Origin: Pseudomonadota bacterium
GTDB lineage: Bacteria > Pseudomonadota > Alphaproteobacteria > Rhodobacterales > Rhodobacteraceae
Direction: 5' to 3'
Assembly (NCBI GenBank): GCA_027623875.1
Contig: JAQBUS010000114.1
Coordinates: forward strand, 1 to 5,339
Length of the DNA stretch: 5,339 nt
Shown here: positions 1-5,339 of the stretch, piece by piece
Numbering within the stretch: position 1 is the first letter of the stretch
Layout of the letters: each line of letters starts with the position of its first letter
Notes under the pieces: model-generated
Databases searched by the model: none
What the model was told of the DNA's origin: nothing
Seen by the model: the letters and a program-made list of their open reading frames with translations, nothing else
Position numbers and translations under genes: made by a program

Positions 1-2172
1 TGCTATTGCCGCAAGCGGTGGGCATATAGAAGTTTCCCCCACACCACGTACTCCGTAGGGATGGCCAGGATTAGGCACTTCAACTATTACTGTGTCAATC
101 ATTGGTAGGTCTGAAGCTAGAGGAATACGGTAATCTAGAAAACCAGAGTTTTGTAAGCGTCCGTCTTCGCCATATATATATTCCTCGTTTAGTGCCCACC
201 CGATTCCTTGGGCCGCCCCACCTTGAAACTGACCTTCCACATATGTTGGGTGTATTGCCTTACCCGCATCCTGAACAACAGTATATCGAATTATGCTGGT
301 TTTCCCGGTTTCTTTATCTACTTCAGCATCGACAATATGAGTTGCAAAGCTGACACCTGCACCCTCTGGATTAGCCTCAAAATGGCCTACAATAGGGCCA
401 CCAGTAGCGCCCATTGTAGCTGTAAGCTGCTTAATGGGAATAGGATCAAAGTCCCCAGCATTTGGTCCAGATGGAACTGCGCACCCATCTTGCCATTTTA
501 CGGCATCTTCAGGGATATCCCATTTTATAGCAGCACGCTTACAAAGTTTTTTTATAGCGTCTCTAGCGGCCTTAATTGTTGCTAAGCCAGAGGCATATGT
601 AACGCGAGATCCGTGGCTGATTTCGTTGTATCCAAGAGTTGCAGTGTCAGCGACTGTCACTCTGATATGTTCGTAGGGAATGCCCAACTCTTCAGCTGCC
701 ATTAATGCTATTGATGCTCGACTGCCACCTACATCTGGTGTCCCTACAGAAATTTGGGCAGTGCCATCTAGTGACAGTGCTAGGGTTACGGATGTTTCCC
801 CACCAAAATTAAACCAAAAACCACAAGAAACACCACGACCTTGGCCCTCCTTAAGTGGTGCAGAGTAGTGCGGATGAGCTTTGGCTGCTTCAAGAGTTTC
901 AACAAGGCCAATGTCATCAAAACGAGGCCCAAAACTTGCCTTGGTGCCCTTACGGGAAGCATTTTTTAATCTAACTTCAAACGGATCTAAGTCTAGTTGG
1001 TTACAAAGCTCATCTATTATCGATTCCACAGCAAAGGCTGCCATGGGTGATCCAGGCGCCCTATAGGCTGCTTGTTTGGGTCGATTTGACATAACATCAT
1101 AACCAATTTGGTTAACATTTTTTAGAGAATAGGGGGCAAATGCACACATTGCAGTGAAATTGCCAGGTGCGCCAGGGAAAGCTCCCCCTTGCAATCGAAA
1201 CGTGCCTTGTGCTGCAGTTATAGTCCCATCTTTTTTCATACCGATCTTAATGTCCATTGACGTTGAAGCGGTCGGTCCGGTTGCACGAAAAACCTCTGAA
1301 CGGCTCATTACTAATTTAACAGGTCGATTAGCCTTGCGGGCCAATGCCAACGCAACTGGCTCGATAAAAACAGTAGTTTTTCCACCAAAACCACCCCCGA
1401 TTTCTGAGGCTGTTACTCTTAGTTGACTTGTTTCCAGATCTAAAAGAGCCGCACATATTTTTTGAGCAGCCCAATGGCCTTGTGTGGTGCACCAAAGCTC
1501 GCCTTTACCGTCTTGTCCTAATGTTGCCAGACAGGCGTGCGGTTCTATATATCCTTGATGGGTAGCCTCTGTAGAAAAACTGTCTTCTATTATTAGGTCT
1601 GCTTCTTTAAACCCAGCAGCCACATCGCCATGACCACTGTTGTGATATCCGACTACGTTGGGATGGTATCCGTCAGGAACCGAACTATCAGCGGTGCCTT
1701 CCCGTATAATGGGAGCTCCAGGAGCCATTGCCTTATCTACATCCGTAACGTGAGGTAAAATTTCGTACTCTACTTTTATTAATTTTATTGCATCTCGTGC
1801 TATTAACTGTGACGTGGCTGCAACGGCAGCTAAGGCATGGCCGTCGTATAAAACTTTTTCGTTTGCCATTACATTTTCAAGAACGCTCCAAGTCGCTCCT
1901 TTTGAGCCGGGTGCAAATTTGATATTTTTTGAAAAATCTGCTCGTGTGACAATAGCTTTAACCCCGGTTAGTGCTTCAGCCGCACTAGTATCTATTTTAA
2001 TGATGCGGGCATGTGCATGGGGAGATCTAAGGATCGCTCCATGAAGCATTCCAGGAGCAGACATGTCAGCACCAAATTTTGCTCGACCTGTTACTTTATC
2101 TAGACCGTCCGGTCTGTTAGGCCGGGTTCCTACATATTTAAAACCATCAGTCTTTTGTTCATCTAAAGCCAT
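1..2172 (-). CDS. Molybdenum hydroxylase large (molybdopterin-binding) subunit, xanthine dehydrogenase family; C-terminus cut off
   Basis: This is the catalytic subunit of a cytoplasmic molybdenum hydroxylase. It would bind molybdopterin cytosine dinucleotide (typical of bacterial members) and hydroxylate an aldehyde, heterocycle or similar carbon with water as oxygen donor. The frame is open for 724 codons to the window edge; family members are about 750-800 residues, so only a short tail is missing. Visible features: N-terminal domain with RPDGLDKVTGRAKFGAD (about 20-36) and LRSPHAHARI (48-57); cofactor loop GGGFGGK (259-265); SRSEVFRATGP (290-300); active-site loop AYRAPG (369-374); QGGAAQGIG (650-658); and GVRGVGE, whose Glu713 matches the catalytic glutamate. 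The CO dehydrogenase loop AYRCSFR is absent, so this is not a form I CoxL. The usual GQG motif reads DVGGSR (480-485). The ATG overlaps the stop of the small subunit (TAATG) and has a strong ribosome binding site. Family assignment is firm; the substrate is unknown. Confidence 0.95.
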   Translation of the reverse strand, partial: MALDEQKTDGFKYVGTRPNRPDGLDKVTGRAKFGADMSAPGMLHGAILRSPHAHARIIKIDTSAAEALTGVKAIVTRADFSKNIKFAPGSKGATWSVLENVMANEKVLYDGHALAAVAATSQLIARDAIKLIKVEYEILPHVTDVDKAMAPGAPIIREGTADSSVPDGYHPNVVGYHNSGHGDVAAGFKEADLIIEDSFSTEATHQGYIEPHACLATLGQDGKGELWCTTQGHWAAQKICAALLDLETSQLRVTASEIGGGFGGKTTVFIEPVALALARKANRPVKLVMSRSEVFRATGPTASTSMDIKIGMKKDGTITAAQGTFRLQGGAFPGAPGNFTAMCAFAPYSLKNVNQIGYDVMSNRPKQAAYRAPGSPMAAFAVESIIDELCNQLDLDPFEVRLKNASRKGTKASFGPRFDDIGLVETLEAAKAHPHYSAPLKEGQGRGVSCGFWFNFGGETSVTLALSLDGTAQISVGTPDVGGSRASIALMAAEELGIPYEHIRVTVADTATLGYNEISHGSRVTYASGLATIKAARDAIKKLCKRAAIKWDIPEDAVKWQDGCAVPSGPNAGDFDPIPIKQLTATMGATGGPIVGHFEANPEGAGVSFATHIVDAEVDKETGKTSIIRYTVVQDAGKAIHPTYVEGQFQGGAAQGIGWALNEEYIYGEDGRLQNSGFLDYRIPLASDLPMIDTVIVEVPNPGHPYGVRGVGETSICPPLAAIA

Positions 2173-2651
2173 TAGTGAGCCTCCCGCATATCTGCTGCCG
2201 TGTCCATTATGGCACGTATAATTTTGTCATATCCTGTACACCGGCATAAATTACCAGCTAACCAGTATCTTACTTCAGTTTCCGTTGGGTTAGGGTTTTT
2301 TTCTAATAGAGATTTAGTTGCCACCAAAATTCCAGGTGTACAGATACCGCATTGCAATGCTGCATATTCTATAAATTTCTTTTGTAAGGGATGTAGTTGA
2401 TCTCCATTGGCGATCCCCTCTACTGTTTGAATTTTCTTTCCTTCAGCTTCTGCTCCAAGAACTAGGCAAGAGCAAACAAGTCGGTCGTCCAGAGTAACAG
2501 AACAGGCCCCACAGTCTCCTGTTCCGCATCCTTCTTTTGCCCCAGTAAGGTTTAGTTTATCTCTCAGGCAGTCTAATAAGGTCTCTCGAGGATCGCAAAG
2601 AAACTCTGTGTCATCCCCATTTACTGTTGTGCTTACATGAATTTTATTCAT
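2172..2651 (-). CDS. Molybdenum hydroxylase small subunit with two [2Fe-2S] clusters
   Basis: This 159-residue protein is the iron-sulfur subunit (CoxS/XdhC-like ferredoxin subunit) that carries electrons from the molybdenum centre to the FAD of the medium subunit. The length is normal for the family. The N-terminal plant-ferredoxin fold holds one cluster through Cys42, Cys47, Cys50 and Cys62 (GCGTGDCGAC, then the SCLVL segment). The C-terminal helical domain holds the second through Cys101, Cys104, Cys136 and Cys138 (QCGICTPG and LCRCTGYD), with the conserved Gln100 before it. Cys19, Cys28 and Cys60 are extra and probably not ligands. The start overlaps the medium subunit stop by four bases (ATGA), and the stop overlaps the large subunit start (TAATG), so equal synthesis by translational coupling is likely. 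Confidence 0.96.
   Translation of the reverse strand: MNKIHVSTTVNGDDTEFLCDPRETLLDCLRDKLNLTGAKEGCGTGDCGACSVTLDDRLVCSCLVLGAEAEGKKIQTVEGIANGDQLHPLQKKFIEYAALQCGICTPGILVATKSLLEKNPNPTETEVRYWLAGNLCRCTGYDKIIRAIMDTAADMREAH
2180..2185 (-). promoter_or_regulatory. Ribosome binding site of the large subunit
   Basis: The minus strand reads GGGAGG, seven bases before the ATG at 2172-2170. It lies inside the last codons of the small subunit gene. It supports this ATG as the start of the large subunit even though it overlaps the upstream stop codon. Confidence 0.75.
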
Positions 2652-3511
2652 TTCAAACCCCTCGCTCGATCATATGCTATCTTAGTTGCCCGTTTAGCTA
2701 ATACTCCAGCTACTTCGATGCGGTATTCAATTGTACCTCGCTTATCCGTTATTGGTTTGCTGGCAGCACTGGCAGCTTTGGCTACCGCATCCAGAATAGT
2801 CTGATCTAGTTTATTCCCCACCAGTAATTTCGTCACTTCACTCACTACCTGGATAGTTGGCGTAACTGCACCTAGGCATAATCGTGCTTCGGTTATGATT
2901 TCCCCGTCTGTGCGCAGATTAACGCCGCACCCGACTACGGCAATATCCATTTCAGTACGTGGTATAAATCTAAGGTAGGCATCGCCCCCATTATTTCCTC
3001 TTGCTGGAATAAGAACAGCAGAAATAACTTCGCCTTTTGAAAGAGAGGTTTTTCCAGGACTTACTGGCATATCTTGAACCGAAAGCTCTCGTGTGCCGTT
3101 GGGGCCAACTACTAAAACGCTCGCATTAGCTGCCATCATTGCGGGGACAGAGTCTGCCGCTGGAGAGCCATTGCAAAGATTGCCGACTAGTGTAGCACGC
3201 CCTTGAATTTGGGTTGAACCGATTAAATCCATTGCTTCAACTAGTCCTGGCCATTGAGCTTTTAATTCAGAGTGCTCGGACATTTCGGCTCCGGTTACTG
3301 CAGCACCAATGCGCCAACTTCCATCGGCTAAACACTCTATTTCTTTGGCTCCAGGAATATTCTTAATATCTATTAAGATATCTGGAGAAATCATGTCTGT
3401 GCGAAGTTGCACGAGTACATCTGTGCCACCTGCGAGGAACCGTGTTATCCCCTGGGCATTTGTCGCGATCTCTGAAGCCTTATTAAAACTCTCAGGTGTA
3501 TAGTATTCCAT
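2648..3511 (-). CDS. Molybdenum hydroxylase medium (FAD-binding) subunit
   Basis: This 287-residue protein is the flavin subunit (CoxM type) of the same enzyme; it takes electrons from the small subunit and passes them to an external acceptor such as NAD+, a quinone or oxygen, which the sequence does not settle. The FAD-binding PCMH-type domain shows FLAGGTDVLVQLR (residues 25-37) and a second FAD contact TLVGNLCNGSPAADS (107-121). The C-terminal CO-dehydrogenase-flavoprotein domain includes PRTEMDIAVVGCGVNLR (184-200). Length is typical. There is no cysteine-rich insertion of the kind that holds the extra [4Fe-4S] cluster in 4-hydroxybenzoyl-CoA reductase, so that enzyme is unlikely. It is the first gene of the hydroxylase block, with GGAGG just before the ATG and a 98-bp gap from the ligase upstream. 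Medium-small-large order is that of cox-type operons. Confidence 0.95.
   Translation of the reverse strand: MEYYTPESFNKASEIATNAQGITRFLAGGTDVLVQLRTDMISPDILIDIKNIPGAKEIECLADGSWRIGAAVTGAEMSEHSELKAQWPGLVEAMDLIGSTQIQGRATLVGNLCNGSPAADSVPAMMAANASVLVVGPNGTRELSVQDMPVSPGKTSLSKGEVISAVLIPARGNNGGDAYLRFIPRTEMDIAVVGCGVNLRTDGEIITEARLCLGAVTPTIQVVSEVTKLLVGNKLDQTILDAVAKAASAASKPITDKRGTIEYRIEVAGVLAKRATKIAYDRARGLK
2658..2663 (-). promoter_or_regulatory. Ribosome binding site of the small subunit
   Basis: The minus strand reads GAGGGG, six bases before the ATG at 2651-2649, within the last codons of the medium subunit. It supports the ATGA-overlapping start. Confidence 0.65.
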
Positions 3512-3515
3512 GTGT

Positions 3516-3520
3516 CCTCC
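3516..3520 (-). promoter_or_regulatory. Ribosome binding site of the medium subunit
   Basis: The minus strand reads GGAGG, four bases before the ATG at 3511-3509. The spacing is a little short but the match is strong, and it supports an independent start of translation for the hydroxylase block. Confidence 0.65.
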
Positions 3521-3541
3521 GGTCCTTCTTTATGTTGATTA

Positions 3542-3570
3542 TGTATCGACTGATTGAAGAATAGTTGCAA
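3542..3570 (-). promoter_or_regulatory. Possible weak promoter for the hydroxylase genes
   Basis: On the minus strand TTGCAA (3570-3565) is followed after 17 bases by GATACA (3547-3542). The first box is a fair match to a sigma-70 -35 element and the second is poor (three of six bases). It lies in the only non-coding gap of the window and would place a start site shortly before the medium subunit gene. A gap this A+T-rich yields such matches by chance, so this is tentative. Confidence 0.2.
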
Positions 3571-3584
3571 TTGGATTCTTTCAA
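3554..3584. repeat. Imperfect inverted repeat in the ligase-hydroxylase gap, possible operator
   Basis: The arms ttgaagaat (3554-3562) and attctttcaa (3575-3584) are reverse complements apart from one extra base in the second arm, around a 12-base centre that contains the palindrome ttgcaa. The arms are A+T-rich and no run of T follows on the minus strand, so it does not look like an intrinsic terminator. It overlaps the possible -35 box, which would suit a repressor or activator site. The dyad is visible directly; its function is inference. Confidence 0.35.
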
Positions 3585-3609
3585 GATTTTGGTGTTTGTT
3601 GTTATTTTA

Positions 3610-5145
3610 TTAAATTAGTGTCGTTTTTTTGTAGACATATTCAAAGAGTTTTAAACGTTGAATTTTTCCAGAGGGGCCTTTTGGTAGGCTTTCTTCAAAA
3701 TGAATTTTATCCGGAGATTTGAAGCTTCCTAATTTTGACTGACAAAATTCTAAAATTTGTAACTCTGTAGGCTTTCTTCGGGACTTTAAAATCACACATG
3801 CCTCAACCCGTTCGCCATAACTCTGGCAGGGCACTGAAAAAGCTGCTGCCTCGAGTATATCCTCGTGCAGTAATAAGACTTCATCTATTTCCCTTGGGGC
3901 TATGTTTTCGCCACCCTTTATTATTAACTCTTTTATCCTGCCGGTAACAAAAACAAAGCCATCTTCGTCCATATAACCGAGGTCGCCGGTTCGGAGCCAC
4001 AGATCTGGAGTGATTGTTTTTGCAGTTTCTTCGGGTTGATTGAGGTAACCTGTCATGACATTTGGTCCGCGCACTAATATTTCGCCCACACTGTTTGCAC
4101 CTAAAGTCGTTAAATCAGGGTCAGAAATCCTGATTTCATTCCCAACCCCTTGACCGGCAGAGCCGATTTTACGCTTTTTAGGAGGCATAGGGTTTGACAA
4201 GATTTGCGCACCTGTTTCGGTTAGGCCCATGGTTTCAATAATTGGGATGCCAAATCTACTTTCAAAGCGTCTGTGAATTTCGGGCGCTAGCGGTGCGGAT
4301 GCTGATCTAGCAAAACGAAGACGTTTAAGATCAATTTTTATGTTTTTCTTGTCATTTATAAGATAGGAAAAAAGAGTCGGGACAGCGCTAAACCAACTGC
4401 ACTTAAATTTATAAATTTCATCCCAGAAACCGCTTAAAGAAAATTTATATGGCATTACAAGACCACTGGCGGAAACGATTGTGCCCATAACTGTTACACA
4501 CAGTCCATTGATATGATAAATGGGAAGAATACACATAGCTCTATCATGGTGATTTATGCCGTGCGCATTAACTACGTTCTGCCCAGAAGAAATTAGGTTC
4601 AAGTGACTTAAAATAACACCTTTTGGCTTTCCCGTAGTTCCAGATGTATACATTAGCAATCCAGGATCAGACCCCTGGATGTCATTGAGATGCGGGGTTT
4701 CCACTTTTCCACCAGCTAAGTTTGAAAATAAAGGGCCTTTGTCTGGGTCTAAGTGCAAAATTTTGATAGGAGTATCTGAGTCCTTTAGAGCTTCCTCTAT
4801 TAAGTTTTTGGACGTATCGGAAAGTATTAAAGTTTTTAATTTTGAATGCTTTATAACATACTCAATTGCCTTATGGCCGGAAACTAAATTTAAGGGTGTT
4901 GCAAGAAATCCGCCGTAAGTAATTCCTAAAAAAGCTAAGCAACCCCCAACTGAGTTGTGTGCAGCGATACCAACGGGATCACCTTTCTGCAAACCTAAGA
5001 GCGTTAAATTTTCTGCTATGTTTTGTGCAATTAAGGAAGCACTTTTCCAAGTAATTTCTTTTCCCGTCGCAGGTGAAAAGAGCCAAGTTTCGTCTGGGTA
5101 GTTCTTTGAATTCTTTTCAACCAGATCTCGAACAGAAAGAGTCAT
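3610..5145 (-). CDS. AMP-forming acyl-CoA synthetase (small-acid CoA ligase, possibly SauT-like)
   Basis: This ANL-superfamily enzyme activates a carboxylic acid with ATP to an acyl-adenylate and then transfers it to CoA. In the 511-residue protein counted from the ATG at 5145, the ATP loop MYTSGTTGKPKG is at 165-176, PIYHINGL at 208-215, GLTETG at 307-312, RTGDLGYMDEDG at 385-396, the hinge and CoA region GRIKELIIKGGENI at 402-415, and the catalytic lysine of GPSGKIQ at 494. All core motifs are intact and length is normal. The middle region (FWDEIYKFKCSWFSAVPT, then RFARSASAPLAP) recalls oxalyl-CoA synthetase and related ligases for small polar acids. An upstream TTG at 5163 would add six residues, but the ATG forms an ATGA overlap with the stop of the upstream dehydrogenase and is preferred. 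Its pairing with an acylating aldehyde dehydrogenase recalls the sauS-sauT pair for sulfoacetate; the true substrate is not shown by sequence. Confidence 0.93.
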   Translation of the reverse strand: MTLSVRDLVEKNSKNYPDETWLFSPATGKEITWKSASLIAQNIAENLTLLGLQKGDPVGIAAHNSVGGCLAFLGITYGGFLATPLNLVSGHKAIEYVIKHSKLKTLILSDTSKNLIEEALKDSDTPIKILHLDPDKGPLFSNLAGGKVETPHLNDIQGSDPGLLMYTSGTTGKPKGVILSHLNLISSGQNVVNAHGINHHDRAMCILPIYHINGLCVTVMGTIVSASGLVMPYKFSLSGFWDEIYKFKCSWFSAVPTLFSYLINDKKNIKIDLKRLRFARSASAPLAPEIHRRFESRFGIPIIETMGLTETGAQILSNPMPPKKRKIGSAGQGVGNEIRISDPDLTTLGANSVGEILVRGPNVMTGYLNQPEETAKTITPDLWLRTGDLGYMDEDGFVFVTGRIKELIIKGGENIAPREIDEVLLLHEDILEAAAFSVPCQSYGERVEACVILKSRRKPTELQILEFCQSKLGSFKSPDKIHFEESLPKGPSGKIQRLKLFEYVYKKTTLI

Positions 5146-5339
5146 TCGCCGTGTGCAGCCCAATAATTTGAAAATATATCTTCTAAACTTGGGCGGTTCT
5201 CGGGTATTTCTCTTACTATGTTAACTTTATTTACAAAGTGTTCCCAATTTAGATTTTCATCAATTGAATTGCCGCCCCAACTTCCGCAACCCATTGATAA
5301 AGAAAAAGGGCTCCCGTTATTGAAAAAACCTCCCGTTGC
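5142..5339 (-). CDS. CoA-acylating aldehyde dehydrogenase, C-terminal 65 residues (EutE/AdhE/SauS-like)
   Basis: An open frame enters from the right edge and ends at TGA (5144-5142), giving 65 residues. It contains LSMGCGSWGGNSIDENL (about 14-30) followed by EHFVNKVNIVREIP. This matches the conserved C-terminal end of acylating aldehyde dehydrogenases, where AdhE and EutE have a TLGCGSWGGNS-type segment before an HLLN-type helix. Such enzymes interconvert an acyl-CoA and an aldehyde with NAD(P)H. The tail ending in NRPSLEDIFSNYWAAHGE recalls sulfoacetaldehyde dehydrogenase (SauS) type proteins, from memory only. The catalytic cysteine and NAD-binding domain lie outside the window. The stop overlaps the ligase start by four bases (ATGA), so the two proteins are probably made together and share an acyl-CoA. 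Confidence 0.8.
   Translation of the reverse strand, partial: ATGGFFNNGSPFSLSMGCGSWGGNSIDENLNWEHFVNKVNIVREIPENRPSLEDIFSNYWAAHGE

Noticed and set aside
102..2044. Several plus-strand open frames of 60-125 codons opposite the large subunit
   Set aside because: They lie antisense to a strongly conserved 724-codon frame, overlap one another in different frames, and show no recognisable domain.
1..2172. Aerobic CO dehydrogenase (coxMSL)
   Set aside because: The gene order fits, but the large subunit lacks the AYRCSFR loop with its copper-binding cysteine and has AYRAPG instead. A form II 'Cox' label would say nothing about function.
3309..3503. Plus-strand open frame opposite the medium subunit
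   Set aside because: It is antisense to the FAD-binding domain and has no protein features of its own.
2648..3511. 4-hydroxybenzoyl-CoA reductase medium subunit
   Set aside because: A CoA ligase next to a molybdenum hydroxylase suggests it, but the FAD subunit is only 287 residues and has no cysteine-rich [4Fe-4S] insertion.
3554..3584. Intrinsic terminator after the ligase
   Set aside because: The stem is A+T-rich, has a bulge and is not followed by a T run on the transcribed strand, so termination here is not supported.
4679..4918. Plus-strand open frame opposite the ligase
   Set aside because: It is a shadow of the conserved ligase N-terminal domain with no independent support.

Overview
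The window is a tightly packed bacterial operon fragment in which every gene I can support lies on the minus strand. In transcription order (right to left) it holds five genes: the C-terminal end of a CoA-acylating aldehyde dehydrogenase (5339-5142, start outside the window); a complete AMP-forming acyl-CoA synthetase (5145-3610); and the medium (FAD), small (2Fe-2S) and large (molybdopterin) subunits of a xanthine dehydrogenase/CO dehydrogenase-type molybdenum hydroxylase (3511-2648, 2651-2172, and 2172-1 with the C-terminus cut off). The large subunit is an uninterrupted 724-codon reading frame running off the left edge.

The genes are joined by overlaps: ATGA between the aldehyde dehydrogenase and the ligase, ATGA between the medium and small subunits, and TAATG between the small and large subunits. 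The only real gap is about 98 bp between the ligase and the medium subunit. It holds an imperfect 31-bp inverted repeat, a weak promoter-like sequence and a good ribosome binding site. The window therefore contains two translationally coupled blocks, probably co-transcribed but possibly with separate control of the hydroxylase.

Functionally, the first block looks like a small-acid activation/reduction pair: acid to acyl-CoA by the ligase, and acyl-CoA to or from aldehyde by the dehydrogenase. The dehydrogenase tail resembles the EutE/AdhE/SauS group, and the ligase resembles small polar-acid CoA ligases (oxalyl-CoA synthetase, SauT type). A neighbouring acylating dehydrogenase and CoA ligase is the arrangement described for sulfoacetate catabolism (sauS-sauT). 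The second block is a complete electron-transfer hydroxylase of the M-S-L (cox-like) gene order, but its large subunit lacks the CO dehydrogenase active-site loop, so its substrate is an unknown aldehyde, heterocycle or similar compound. A pathway joining the two blocks is inference.

The base composition leans A+T by eye (not computed). Such hydroxylases and small-acid CoA enzymes are common in marine Alphaproteobacteria, which is my low-confidence guess for the source. No RNA genes, mobile elements, CRISPR arrays or convincing terminators are visible.
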